From Diphasiastrum complanatum (Eukaryota > Streptophyta > Lycopodiopsida > Lycopodiales > Lycopodiaceae), in NCBI GenBank assembly GCA_029204225.1, contig CM055097.1, positions 62,030,640 to 62,094,639 of the forward strand: 64,000 nt of DNA, given 5' to 3'. Within the stretch, counting starts at the first letter, position 1; each line of letters opens with the position of its first letter. A program made the translations under genes and the position numbers. A model generated the notes under the pieces. That model saw only the letters and a list, made by a program, of their open reading frames with translations. It searched no databases and was not told the origin of the DNA. Positions 1 to 11,344 of the stretch are shown here, one piece after another.

Positions 1-235
1 TATGTAAGATTTAGGTCTACAAGCAGTTGCCTGAGCCAGGTCGCCTCTTTGGTTGCATTTGTGACAGCTATGTATTTGGATTCCGTTGATGATAATGCAA
101 CTGAGGTCTGCTTCTGGCTATTTCATGAGATTGGGCCTTGGTTGTATAAAAATTCAAATCCAAAAGTTGATTTTCTGGTGTTGACATCTCCTCCCCAATC
201 CGCATCTATGTAGGCTTCAAGGATGTTGGCAATTT
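1..235 (-). pseudogene. Copia RNase H fragment
   Basis: Read on the minus strand this encodes part of a Ty1/Copia RNase H domain: an AYIDADWGGD motif, then RKSTFGFEF, then a KQTSVALSSTES stretch. The tryptophan normally found in the PISWNS-type motif is a TGA stop, so the piece is dead. It continues past the left edge. RE1 begins at 247, about 10 bp away, and may have inserted into this relic, but no matching minus-strand continuation is seen to the right of RE1. Confidence 0.8.
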
Positions 236-246
236 GGCTACCTCCA

Positions 247-930
247 TGTTGGATTTGTTTCCTCTACTCTCCTAATCCCATTTTAATCTGCCTCCATTCA
301 TGTTGCATATTTACTCGCGTTATCGCGCAATTTGCATATTAATATGCAACTTCTCACAAGCGATGAAAAGACGAAAAGCAAAGGCTGATGTCGCACTCTT
401 TTCACGCTCACTCCATGCAGTTGTGCTAACAGACTAGACAACGATTGCAGCCACCCACGATCTCCTACAGACAACACATCCACCATGTACTTTCTTCATC
501 TGCACACCTGTAACATTATGTATATAGATATCGAATACCATTTGTGTATGAGGTTGAATTCTGGACGATTGAGTCCTGACAAAAAAGATGAGAAGAGGAG
601 AGTATATGTAAATTAGCATCAGAAGCTTATCAGCGCGACAGATGAAGTAGATGCCTCGTGCATTGATTCTTTATTGTCAGCAAAAAGGTTTTATTTCTTT
701 ACAGATTGAATAAGCTTCGTAGGACACGCGGTTTTGTCTACTACTGTCTTGTGCTCTACCACATTATTGACATGTATACTTGATATACTTAATCTGATAC
801 AGTTCTTTGTTTTGTGTTCATATTTGTGTGAATATTGCCATGCTTATTATTCACTTTGTCTGGTCTTTCTAGTTGCTCTTTCTGGTAATAGACGACTAAC
901 ATTTAGTCTTGTCTTTCGTGAATCTTTAAG
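247..930 (+). repeat. RE1 5' LTR (3' end deleted)
   Basis: Starts TGTTGGATTTG and aligns with the sequence from 8727. Similarity stops near 930, after the shared GTCTTGTCTTTC run. From there the 3' LTR continues with TTCGCGA-rich sequence while this copy passes straight into gag-tail codons, which marks a deletion. Confidence 0.8.
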
Positions 931-944
931 ACTGCCGAATACTT

Positions 945-1283
945 CAAGCGAAGAACAACAGCAAGGGGCAGTCGAATCAAGTGGCAAATGCAGCTGCAGA
1001 AGCTCCACAACCTATTCAAGAAGCAGATCATGATGCCTTCATGACCAGCCATCAAGGAGCATCTGGTGACAGTTCTTGGTTCCTAGATTCCGGAGCCACT
1101 CAGCATATGACTAGCTTCATTGACTGTTTCGAGTCCTATACACCTTACAGTACCCAGAAATATGTCCACCTTGGTGACAATAGCACACAGGCTATTAAAG
1201 GTGAAGGCACTGTAAGATTAAGCTTTGCTAATGATCCAAAGTCCTTTATGTGCCAAATTTATCTACGAATCTGTTCTCTTTAA
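945..1283 (+). pseudogene. RE1 gag tail and aspartic protease
   Basis: The frame opens with gag-tail residues (KNNSKGQSNQVANAAAEA) and runs into a Copia aspartic protease with the catalytic LDSGATQHM motif near 1083-1110. It then shows the YVHLGDNSTQAIKGEGTV segment typical of the domain. The frame ends at a stop about where protease normally passes into the pre-integrase region. Almost all of gag, including any zinc knuckle, is absent. Confidence 0.8.
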
Positions 1284-1385
1284 GAAGAATCAGATCTAGG
1301 ACATAAAGTAGAATTCGAATGTGATCAGTATAAAATAGTTGATAGGACAATCAAGATCCTAACACTAAGAAAGAAGCATGGATAA

Positions 1386-1715
1386 TTGTACAAATTGAGT
1401 CATTACTTTTATGCCTCTAGTCAGGCTCTCAGTACTTCAATTCATTCATATAAAAGTTTACTTTGGAATTATAGACTTGGTCATTTAAATCATGCTGCTG
1501 TACAACGAATGTCTAGACAATCTATTGTTCTTGATCTCGACTATCCTTGCGAAAAAGTTGAGTTACATGTCTATCAAGGCTATCTAGTTGGTAAACGGAC
1601 TAGAAAACCATTCAAATCAAGCCATCAACATGTTGCTAGAGGATTGCTAGATGTTGTACATTCAAATTGGCCCCATGAAAAATCCTTCGTTGAAGGATGC
1701 CAAGTATTTTTATAA
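1386..1715 (+). pseudogene. RE1 GAG-pre-integrase / integrase zinc-binding region, degenerate
   Basis: The LLWNYRLGHLNHAAVQRMS stretch matches the Copia pre-integrase (HHCC) domain. The second cysteine pair is decayed: where CxxC-x-x-GK is expected the frame reads CEKVELHVYQGYLVGKRTRK. A VVHSNWPHEK segment follows where integrase usually shows HSDxxGP. Confidence 0.7.
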
Positions 1716-1720
1716 CCTTT

Positions 1721-2297
1721 ATTGATGAATTTTCTAGAAAGACTATGGTGTATTTCATAAAGAAGAAATCATAAGCCTTCAACTGCTTTAGAATCTTCAA
1801 GGAGCGTGCAGAGAAGGAGACTAGAAGGATGATCAAGGCCCTCAGGTCAGACAACGGTGGAGAATATATCTCTATCGAGTTTAAGGAGTACTGCCAAAGC
1901 CAAGGCATTGAGCAGCAATTCATCACTCCTTACAATCCTAATGGCTTAGTCGAGAGGAAGAACCGTACTCTGGTTGAATCTGTCAAATGTATGTTGTCGC
2001 ATGCATCGTTGTCCAAGAGATTCTAGGCTGAAGCTGTCTCCATTGCAGCTTACGTCTAGAACAGATGTCCGACCAAGGCCCTGTCAGACAAGACTCCCCA
2101 CGAGGTGTGGACAGGCTCTAAGCCTTCTTTGAAGAACCTAAGAGTGTTTGGGTGCATTGCCTACGCGCAGATCCCAAAAGACAAGAGGAAGAAATTGGAC
2201 TTCCAAGGTCTCAAGACCATCCCGATCGGATATACTTCATCTGAAAATACTTATAAGCTGTATGATCCTGATACCCAGCAAATCTTGTATAGCCGGG
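1721..2297 (+). pseudogene. RE1 integrase core, interrupted by RE2
   Basis: Readable blocks across frames: FITFIDEFSRKTMVYFIKKK, then ALRSDNGGEYIS, VERKNRTLVES (the glutamate block), NRCPTKAL and IPKDKRKKLDF. Two in-frame TAG codons near 2025 and 2055 replace conserved W and Q/L positions. The reading frame stops at 2297, where RE2 begins, and resumes at 6890 with codons for the SRDIVFIEDQ block. Confidence 0.8.
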
Positions 2298-3364
2298 TGT
2301 TGTAAAGTTACCTTTACAAGCCTTACTTCTGGCGCCACCGGCGCCAGTATTTTCCCCGGCGCCAGCAGCGCCCATGCTGCTATCGGCGCCACTGTGACCA
2401 GAATCTAGCCGGCGCCAAGTTCCTATGGCTGAAAATCTTTGATCGGTTCTAGCGAAGTCCAGAGAGCTCAGATCGATGTGCAATCACCTCACACGATCTA
2501 GGCATGATAAAGGGGGATCAATAAATTATAGAGAGAGAAAATGACTTTTTAGAGAGAGAAAATGTGCTTTACTAGTTTGGGTAGAGTACTTGGTATGAGG
2601 GGAGGTGGCGAATCCCACCAATACTATAGGGGAGTGCGGGTTGCGACTCAGGGTGAGCTCCAACCAAGTCTTAGCCTCCCTTGCTGGAATGTTGTCCTGG
2701 CACCCGCCTTGGCATGCCAGCACCCCGGAGACTAGGGTCGGTCACACCCTTGAAATGTAATCTTCTTAGATTTATCAATAAAGTGAGATTTTTCTCAAAC
2801 TGACTTTGATTACCTTCTGGATTTCAGTGTTCGGTGGGACCATTTGGTCCAGGAACTGGTTGTTTCCATATCTGTCGCGGCTTGTAGTTCTGAGTGTTCC
2901 TTGCATAAACATGAATGAGTTAAGCTCTTGAAAAATGGGCTCTAACCTGTCGGCTGAGTTGGATGGCTTGCTTGGGTGGAAGTTACCTGTTTATGGTTGT
3001 CCAGTCTGGCGTGGCGCCATGTTGGCTTCCAACGCTTGTGACGAAGATTTCAGTTGGTTAAGTCTGATGTAAGTCAGACCACTTGTTTGGAATGAATGTT
3101 ACTTGTTTGTAACGAAGCTTCGAGTTGGTTAAGTTTGATGTATGTTGGGCAGCTTGCTTGGAGGGAAGTCACCCACATCGGGACCCCCGATCTGGCATGG
3201 TGCCAGGTTGGATCTCAATGTTGGTTTTCGAACTTCAAGCTGGTTAAGTCTGATTGTTGTTGGCGAGTTGGCTACTTGTATGTCAAGTGGGTCTGGACGA
3301 CAAGAGTTGCAGGCTGGGAAGCTAAGTCGTGGTTCCCGGCTCCCTTTGGGATGCCTGCACTACG
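2298..3364 (+). repeat. RE2 5' LTR
   Basis: About 1067 bp, from TGTTGTAAAG to CTGCACTACG (the 3' copy ends CTACA). Relative to the 3' LTR it lacks roughly 110 bp after position 2835. The U3 part at 2330-2420 carries several GGCGCC palindromes. Confidence 0.85.
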
Positions 3365-3366
3365 TG

Positions 3367-3379
3367 TGGTATCAGAGCT
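3367..3379 (+). promoter_or_regulatory. RE2 primer-binding site (tRNA-iMet)
   Basis: TGGTATCAGAGCT lies two bases after the 5' LTR and is complementary to the 3' end of plant initiator methionine tRNA. Confidence 0.85.
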
Positions 3380-5707
3380 GACTAGCCGGTCAGCTATGCG
3401 GATCTCACGAAAATGGCCATGAATTGGGGTTCATCAGGACAACTGTTGTGCAAGGTGCTGCCCATAGTGTAAGCATGGGTGCGTCCACGGTCGGGGTGGT
3501 CGGCAGAACGGGGGACTTGATGGGTCAAGTTGCTGCCCTTGAGGTATAAGCACGGTCAGTTCTCGCGGTTCGAGCCTGGTGCTATCTGCACGTAGGATAG
3601 ATGAGGCAGTGTGCTGCCTTTAGGCTGGTGTAAGCACGGTCTATGCCTTGTGGGGTGCGGGGCCACATATTCGAACTGTACGGGTTAACCATTGATACAA
3701 AGACGTTGCTCGAATTCGGGTGTAAAGCACGGGCGGTTAGCTGCCAGTGTGGGATAGCTGTCGATCGTTTAGCTATAAGGGCTATCGACCAGAGTTGGTG
3801 GGGCGTGACTGAGGCAATGTGTTGCTTAATGGTGAAAGCACGGATAGTTGAATGGGTGTTCTGTATGGGCTGATTCTGTGATCGATCTGTATGGGCGCGG
3901 CTAGGCAAAGGTCCTTTGGTAGGACTATCTCAAAGGGGGACCTTGTCTTTGTTACATGTTAGTAAACCTGCCTGAGTGTCTTGCTTGCATGTATTCGTGG
4001 TGAGTCTCAGTACTCGTGCTTTGCTTGGTTTGCATGATTGCTTGTGATACAAGGAGCTGATGGCTCGAGAAGGAACCTTTTTTTTGAAGGCTGACACCAT
4101 CACAACAAAGAGAACTACAGAATCCGTGGGGTGGATTCGCAGTTCAAGTACTCGCACGTGAACGACAATGAAACGATTGGATGTTTGCCAAAGGATGGAT
4201 GGCTAGCCTGTTTCTTGGGTTAGTTTCATTTGCGACGACGCCCACCAGATGCAAGCAGGAAGTCAAAAGTTGGAAAGAGCAATTTCAAGGGAGATCTTCT
4301 ATTGAACAGTTGGTCTTCATTTGGTTTGGCTACCTTTGGAACTGAAACTCACTGAGCATGGGTGATATCCAGTATCAGTTGGGTTTTTCCTCAAAGGGGA
4401 AAAAGACTAGGATCCTCTTCAGATATTGGCAACAAGTTGGATCAAGCCATAATCCTAGCATATGGGAAGCAAAGTGTTGAAAAGGCTTTTTGTTTGAGAA
4501 CTCTACTTTAAGTCCGATCAACTGTTTTTATAAGTGGAAGGGAACTATCACACACCCCTCTCTCTTGGGGCAAATTTTGAATGAAAGTTGATCAAAACAT
4601 GGACAAATTCAAGGTGACCTAGCCATACTCACACGAGGAGATTGGCGAACTTTGGACCTAATAAGTTGACGAGTTTTTTCTGTGGAAGGGAAAGCTTGTT
4701 ATAGGCTTTCTCTGGACCAGCAATGATGAGGAGACATAATGAGTACGCTGACTTGTGTTACGTGTAAGGCAACTGATCAATGAAAGAACTGTGAAAGTTG
4801 AGTGTTGCACGAGAGACTTGGTACTTCGAACAGACGCTAAGGGACAGTTCGTGTTGAGATCGGACTAGTGCAAACTCTGGGTGCATGTGTCTGATTCAAA
4901 GAGAGCTACTTGAAGCCAAGCTAGATGTACACTCATTGTTTTGACTGTGAGGCAACTAACCAGTGATGGAAATGTGAAAGTCAAGTTTTGCACGACGGAC
5001 ATGGCGTTTCAAACGAACACGAAGAGATAGTTTGTATGCGGATAAAACTGGTGCGACCCCTTGGCTCTCCACGAGGTCAATGGTTACATTTGGATTGATT
5101 CAAAGACAACTACTTCAAGCTAAGTGAGAGGTGCATTGCGGAGTACTCAATCTTTGCCTACCTCAAAGAGCCCAAAATGAAAAGTATCAAGATCAGACTG
5201 GGACAAGGAGAGAAATCAAGGTCAGAAGAAAAAAGGCACGGAGTGGATCATAAAGTGGGCAATCAAACGATAAATCCTTTGGCTCAGGGAGCCCTGATAC
5301 CTGTGTAGAACTGATCAAATCTGGAGCTCAAGAAGCTCAACACAAAGTGCATCAAGGACAAATCAGGAGCTCAAAGGAGTTCCAAAGTCAAAAGTCAGAA
5401 GCGACGGAGGCGAACATTTCACAGAAAGGCCTCTGTCACCAGTTAATAAGGTTCTTGGGTTTTACGTAAGCGATATAAAATCTACGCTTTTCCCAGACAA
5501 AGTGATATTTTCAAGTTAAGTATTTTTTAGTACAAAGATCTGAGCCTCCAACTTGTGTTGTGTGCCAGCTTCAATGTTAATAAAAAGTGGCCAGTAAATT
5601 GAGTACTGTGCCAAGTAGATCAAAATATAGTTACTTTTAATTGGGAGGCACCTTTAGTTTAATTTGACATCTGATGAGGACATCAGATTTTATAAAGGTG
5701 GGGTGGA
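3380..5707 (+). other. RE2 internal region, non-coding
   Basis: No frame shows retroelement domains; all open frames are short. It holds two repeat systems. Between about 3465 and 3850 five degenerate GTAAGCACGG-type motifs recur at spacings of about 80-110 bp. A diverged segment at 4762-4925 is repeated at 4946-5135. A purine-rich AAGGTGGGGTGGA run at 5695-5707 serves as the polypurine tract. What the region does is unknown; packaging or dimerisation signals are the obvious candidates. Confidence 0.65.
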
Positions 5708-6884
5708 TGTTGTAAAGTTACCTTTACAAGCCTTACTTCCGGTGCCACCGGTGCCAGTAGCGCCCCTGCTGCTCTCGGCGCCACTGTGACTAGAATCCAG
5801 CCGGCGCCAAGTTCCTATGGCTGAAAATCTTTGATCAGTTCTAGCGAAGTCCAGAGAGCTCAGACCGATGTGCAATCACCTCACACGATCTAGGCATGAT
5901 TATAACCTGGGGATCAATAAATTCTAAAGAGAGAAAATGACTTTCTAGAGAGAGAAAACGTGCTTTACCAGCCTAGGTAGAGTACTTGGTATGAGGGGAG
6001 GTGGCGAATCCCACCAATACTATAGGGGAGTGCGGGTTGCGACTTAGGATGAGCTCCAACCAAGTCTCAGCCTCCCTTGTTGGAATGTTGTCCTGGCGCC
6101 TGCCTTGGCATGCCAGCACCCCGGAGACTAGGGTCGATCACACACTTGAAATGTAACCTTCTCAGATTTATCAATAAAGTGAGATTTTTCTCAAACTAAC
6201 TTTGATTACCTTCTGGGTTTCAGTGTTTGGTAAAAGCGCTAGTTGTAAGGCCGCTTCAAACTTTTTGATCTGGCACACAGCTGAGGGTCGTATCCCATGA
6301 CGCTAGCGGTATGCCGTCGGGACCATTCGGTCCGTGGTGCCAGTGGTATGCTGTCGGGACCATTTGGTCCAGGAACTGGTTGTTTCTATATCTGTCGCGG
6401 CTTGTGGTTCTGAGTGTTTCTTGCATGAACGTGAATGGGTTAAGCTCTTGGGGAATGGGCTCTAACTTGTCGGCTGAGTTGGATGGCTTGCTTAGGTGGA
6501 AGTTACCTGTTTATGGCTGTCTAGTCTGGCGTGGCGCCAGGTTGGCTTCCAGCACTCGTGACGAAGCTTTTAGTTGGTTAAGTCTGATGTAAGTCAGACC
6601 ACTTGCTTGGAATGGATGTTACTCGTTTGTAATGAAGCTTCGAGTTGGTTAAGTTTGATGTATGTCGGGCGGCTTGCTTGGAGAGAAGCCACCCACATCG
6701 GGACCCCCGATCTGGCATGGCGCCATGTTGGACCTCAATGTTGGTTTTCGAACTTCAAGTTGGTTAAGTCTGATCGTTGTTGGCGAGTTGGCTGCTTGTA
6801 TGTCAAGTGGGTCTGGACGGCAAGAGTTGCAGGCTGGGAGGCTAAGTCGTGGTTCCTGGCTCCCTTTGGGATGTCTGCGCTACA
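5708..6884 (+). repeat. RE2 3' LTR
   Basis: About 1177 bp, ending CTGCGCTACA directly before the CCGGG duplication. It contains about 110 bp absent from the 5' copy, including a 38-bp tandem unit (6309-6334 and 6347-6372, GGTATGCYGTCGGGACCAT). Many CpG-containing sites of the 5' LTR read TpG here. Confidence 0.88.
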
Positions 6885-6889
6885 CCGGG

Positions 6890-8719
6890 ATATAGTCTTT
6901 ATCGAGGATCAGTTCGTCGACCTCAAAGACAAAAACATTGCTCAAGAAGAACCTCTATCACCTACCATTGACACGAAAGTCCGAGCTTCTGGCTTAGGCG
7001 TGTCTATTGTCGACCCACTTCAAGACAACGAATCAGACGAAGATGTTGCTGCTACCCAACAACAAATTTCAGGAGCGGTTTATCAGTCAAATCTTCCCAG
7101 AAGATCAAGCCGAGTGCGCACACAACCCACAAGGTATACTCCCGAGTCTGTCTGTCTCTTGATGCAGGAACCGACGACAGTCGAAGAGGCACTTAGCCAA
7201 CCAGACTTTGATCTTTGGAGAGAAGCTATGGACAGAGAGTATTCCTCTCTGATCAAGAACCAGACATGGTCATTAGTTGAAGCTCCTATTGGCTACAATA
7301 TCATTGATTGCAAATGGATCTTTAAGATCAAATACAATGCCAACGGAGCAATTGATCGAAGGAAGGCAAGACTGGTAGCACGAGGATTCACCCAGATCCC
7401 GAATGTCGACTACAGTGAGACTTTTAGTCCAGTCGTCAAACATTCATCGATCCAAATGCTCTTGTCTTATGTTGCAGTTGTTGACTAGAAGTGCATCAAC
7501 TCGATGTACAAACAACCTATCTGAATGGAGTGATACAAGAAGATATCTATATGATTCTGGAAGGGACGAAGAATCATGTCTGTAAACACCACAAAGCACT
7601 GTATGGCTTGAAACATTCTGCCAGAGCTTGGTTCCAGAGAATCAACACATTCCTCATTGAACAAGGATTCAAACCAAGCACTGCTGATTGCAACGTCTAT
7701 TCCAAGTCAGTGCAACAATCCTTCATTATCATCACCTTATACGTAGATGATACGTTGCTCTTCAGAAACAATACTAATATGGTCAAGGATTCGAAACAGA
7801 TGCTATTTTCAGAGTTCGACATGACTGATCTGGGCAAAGCTCACTTCTGTCTGGGACTTCAAATCCACATAGGCAGAGCAAATCGACTAATTTACATCAC
7901 TCAACAAAGGTATCTTCACAATGTTCTTAACAGATACAATTTGATGAATTGTAAATTAGCTCACTCACCAATGGATCCAGGCCTACATCTGTCAAAGGAC
8001 CATTGTCCCTAGACCAAGCAGGAAGTGGAGCAAATGAGAGAATACCCTTATCGATTGATACTAGGATCTCTCATGTACGCAATGGTCTGTACAAGACCAG
8101 ATATCTCTTTTGCTGTAAGCCCACTCAGCCAACATTACCCATTGGAAGGCTCTCATACGAGTCATGAGATATATTCGAGCTACCATGGACCAGTGCATAT
8201 GCTATGGAGATGTCAGCAACGACAATCTCCATCAACTCAGTGGTTATTCTGATGCAAGCTGGGGAGCAGATGTAGACAATCGTAAATCCACATCTGGATT
8301 TACATTTCTTTTTCAACGATGGTCCTATCTCATGGAACAGTCGTAAGCAAACTTCTGCACTTTCTTCTATAGAAGCAGAATACATTGCTACTTCTCAATC
8401 TATCAAGGAAGCGTTTTGGTTGAGAAATTTGTTGTCAAATGTTAATCTGAATCAGTACAGCCCTACAATTTTGTTTTGTGATAATCAAAGTGCTATTGCC
8501 TTATCGGCCAACCCTAGATTTCACTCTAGGAGTAAGCACATTGAAATCAGATATCACTACATCAGGGGCAAGGTTCTCAACAAGGAATTGAGCTTAACGT
8601 ACTGCAGAACGCATGACATGGTTGCAGACATATTCACGAAAGCACTCAGTGTTAATGCACACAACACATTTTGTGCATTGCTTAGTCTGAAGATCAAGGC
8701 ATTCACGGATCCAGATTAA
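6890..8719 (+). pseudogene. RE1 reverse transcriptase and RNase H
   Basis: Continues RE1 pol after RE2. Blocks in order: LWREAMDREYSSLIKNQTW, CKWIFKIKYNANG, KARLVARGFTQ, HQLDVQTTYLNG, KALYGLKHSARAWF, LYVDDTLLF (catalytic YVDD at about 7740), GSLMYAMVCTRPD, then RNase H with GYSDASWGADVDNRKSTSG, SSIEAEYIA, DNQSAIALSANP, SKHIEIRYH and ADIFTKAL. It ends with TAA at 8717-8719. Breaks: TAG for W at about 7486, TAG at about 8010, and a small deletion near 8130 that shifts frame. The 77 codons before 6890 in the same open frame belong to the RE2 LTR, not to this gene. Confidence 0.9.
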
Positions 8720-8726
8720 GAGGGGG
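8720..8726 (+). promoter_or_regulatory. RE1 polypurine tract
   Basis: GAGGGGG lies directly between the pol stop codon and the TGTTGG start of the 3' LTR, the position for plus-strand priming. Confidence 0.75.
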
Positions 8727-9480
8727 TGTTGGATTTGTTTCCTCTACTCTCCTAATCCCATTTTAATCTGCCTCCATTCATGCTGCATATTTACTCGCGT
8801 TGTAGCGCAGTCTGCATATTAACATGCAAATTCTCACAGGCAATGAAAAGACGAAAAGCAAAGGCTGACGTCGCACTCTTTTCACACTCACCCCATGCAG
8901 CTGTGCTAATAGACTGGACAACGATTGCAGCCACCCACGATCTCCTACAGACAGCACATCCACCCTATACTTTCTTCATCTGCACACCTGTAACATTATG
9001 TATATAGATACTGAATACCATTTGTGTATGAAGTTGAATGTTGGATGATTGAGTCTTGACGAAAAAGATGAGAAGAGGAGAGTATATGTAAATTAGCATC
9101 AAAAGCTTATCAGCATGAACAGACGAAGTAGATGTCTCGTGCTTTAGTGTCAGCAAAAAGGTTTCATTCCTTTACAGATTGAATAAGCTTCGTAGGGCAC
9201 GCAGTTTCGTCCGCTACTGTCTTGTGCTCTACCGCATTATTGACATGTATACTTGATATACTTAATCTGATACAGTTCTTTGTTCTGGCATTCAGATTTG
9301 TGTTAATATTGCTATGCTTATTATTCACTCTGTTTGATCTTTCTAGTTGCTCTTTCTGGTAATAGACGACTAACATTTAGTCTTGTCTTTCACGAATCTT
9401 TCGCGACTAATTATCAGTCGAGCACAGTCTAGCTCTTCGCGAATTATTCGTGACACATAATTTGTCTTGCTATTCGCGAC
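8727..9480 (+). repeat. RE1 3' LTR
   Basis: Aligns with 247-930 over about 680 bp, then extends into a segment with three TTCGCGA-type motifs (about 9400, 9438 and 9474) that the truncated 5' LTR lacks. The true end is uncertain and no CTCCA-type duplication was found. The 175 bp from 9480 to 9654 holds nothing recognisable. Confidence 0.7.
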
Positions 9481-9654
9481 AAATTACTATAATGGTTGGA
9501 TTTTTCAACCCTTCATGCAAGATTGTTTCAAGTTTCCTTGTCAATAAAAAATTACTATAGCAGCCTTCAAGTTTCTTAGTGTAGCATTTCAAGTTTCTTA
9601 GTGCCAGCAGCACCAACTATTCTCACCAAAGCTTTATCATTTTGCTTGTAGGTT

Positions 9655-10262
9655 GTGTTTTTCTTTTCATCGTTGCTTTCAAATAAATGCATTTTCATTG
9701 GCTATCCTGATGTACATAAGGCTTACAAAGTTTATGATCCATCCTCCAATGTAGCATTTGTTTCTAGGGATGTAAATTTCAAAGAACAAACATTCTATGA
9801 TTTTCAACAACCATCAATAAATGATGTATCATTTCATCCTATTTTTTGTAGCATTGAATCTTCCAATCATGATACTTCTTCTACAGAACCTGCGACTATA
9901 GCTACAGAAATCGAGCAGCCGACAGTACCTGTCATCGGACCAGACCAAGCTAGCTCGAGCAAATCTGGACAACTTCGAGAAGAAGCACCATCAAATTCCG
10001 GTCAAATGATTGTTCGAAGATCCTCAAGGATTTGAACAGTTCCTGAGAGGTATACACCTCAATCTTTCTGGACTTCATCCAAAGATCCAGAGACCCTAGC
10101 TTAAGCTATTAACTCTAAGGATGCTATGAAGTGGCAAGAAGCTATGGAAAGCGAGTACAACTCACTTTTGACGAACCCAGACTTGGACATTGGTCGACTT
10201 CCCACTCACAAGAGAGTTATCAATAACAAGTGGATTTTCAAGAAGAAGATCAGCTCGTGGGT
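9655..10262 (+). pseudogene. Copia relic: integrase tail, linker and start of RT
   Basis: Reads CIFIGYPDVHKAYKVYD, then SRDVNFKEQTFYDF (end of the integrase region), an S/T/Q-rich linker, QMIVRRSSRI with a stop just after, then DAMKWQEAMESEYNSLL and NNKWIFKKK at the start of RT. Coding similarity stops at about 10262, before the RT core. It belongs to a family related to RE1. Confidence 0.8.
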
Positions 10263-11340
10263 TGAGCAAGGACACACGTACAATGGTATGAGGGCAAATC
10301 CATGCCATGCTAACCCGTGGACCCATGAGAGAGTCGTGTATCCATGCCATTCTAACATCGGAGACTATAATAACCCTTGCGCAAATCCATGTGATCCAAG
10401 AGTATTTGAAGTCAAAGACGGGTATGATTTTATGTATTGGGTTAGTTCAATAATCGTTTGAAACACATCGTGTAAAAAAGAAAGCAAGAGAAAAACTACG
10501 TTTTAAGGAAGAGCAATCATAAGTAGAATACTTGTTTTTATAATATCTTTGATTAAGTCGAGGTGCTGAAATGTTTTGCTAGCTTATGACAAAGCTCATA
10601 CCTGGATGGTGGTGGCAACATATTCCTGGGAAGATGCCATGATATTTTCGCTACTATCGTTTCTTCATGCATTTTCACAACAAGAATTATTAATGAGTTA
10701 AAGCCATAGGAGTGACAGTTGAAATGTATGCCAAGAGGTTCAGTCACAGCCAGTACACTCAATCACAGTATGATAGGAAACAATGATATATTAATTAGTT
10801 CTATAAGAGCATGAAGATGTCAAACCTGTGATCGGTTTAAGCTTTTGATATTATCGAAAGATAAGAGTAAAGTTCTGGAAATGTAGACTGCAAGAGTTTA
10901 TCATGAAAGCATTACAACCAGTAAAAAAGTGCTCATAGCAATCACTTGGCTAAGTAGAGTTATCAAAGAAAAAAAATCCCTACGTTATGTAGTTTAGAAC
11001 AAAGAGTGGGTATAATAAGGTTTCATATAAGTATATCTAGCAGTAGTATTGCTATGTATGAGCAAAAAATACAAATGGCTATTAGCATCGTGTTCCTTTA
11101 ACAAGAGATCATCATGAACTGGAATGAAGAGTATAACCCCAGTGTGTTTGTTGTAAAAACATCAAGCTATCACTAAAAAAGCAAAGAGAATACGTGTTCC
11201 CCTTATTGGTTTGCTATAAGCATTGCTGGTTTTCCAGTGCACTACCACGTAGACAAATATTCGCTATGTAAGAAACTATACTTCAAGCATTCACTCAACA
11301 TGTATACTATGTTGATTATTAGCGTATTATCGTTGTCTTC
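10263..11340 (+). other. Unassigned AT-rich insert between two halves of the Copia relic
   Basis: About 1.1 kb replaces the missing RT core. The first 150 bp contain short echoes of AAATCCATGCCATGCTAACC-like phrases. The rest is AT-rich with no domain and no clear terminal repeats. Insertion plus deletion is possible but the junctions show no duplication I can see. Confidence 0.5.
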
Positions 11341-11344
11341 CAGT

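Larger units (their letters stand above)
2298..6884 (+). mobile_element. RE2: non-coding LTR retrotransposon (LARD-like) nested in RE1
   Basis: Two LTRs starting TGTTGTAAAG flank 2.3 kb with no recognisable gag or pol. The 5-bp duplication CCGGG sits at 2293-2297 and 6885-6889. Removing the element plus one duplication restores the RE1 integrase-to-RT linker frame. A tRNA-iMet primer-binding site follows the 5' LTR, so it was reverse transcribed, presumably with proteins supplied by another element. At 4.6 kb it is at the small end for a large retrotransposon derivative and too large for a TRIM. Confidence 0.9.
247..9480 (+). mobile_element. RE1: gag-deleted Ty1/Copia retrotransposon, split by nested RE2
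   Basis: A Copia element in + orientation with two diverged LTRs starting TGTTGGATTT at 247 and 8727. Order inside: gag tail and protease, GAG-pre-integrase, integrase, then after the RE2 insertion reverse transcriptase and RNase H, then a polypurine tract. This is the Copia order (integrase before RT). The 5' LTR end, primer-binding site and nearly all of gag are missing. Several stops and frameshifts make it non-autonomous. The LTRs differ at several percent of sites by eye over the first 200 bp, so the insertion is old. The right end of the 3' LTR cannot be fixed because the 5' copy is truncated; 9480 is approximate. Confidence 0.85.

Noticed and set aside
3367-3379. TGGTATCAGAGC strings as parts of tRNA genes
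   Set aside because: All occurrences adjoin LTR ends and are primer-binding sites; no cloverleaf could be formed around them.
3096-3422. Open frames in the RE2 5' LTR with relatives at 6574-6895
   Set aside because: The duplicate appears because both LTRs carry the same sequence; no domain is seen.
6574-7488. A 304-codon open frame taken as one protein
   Set aside because: Its first part lies in the RE2 3' LTR; only from about 6890 does it encode RE1 pol. The fusion is an accident of the nested insertion.
10263-10461. Cysteine-spaced peptide (repeated NPC-type phrases) as a possible small secreted protein
   Set aside because: It continues an RT frame across a junction, has no signal peptide or own start, and the repeats are short DNA echoes.
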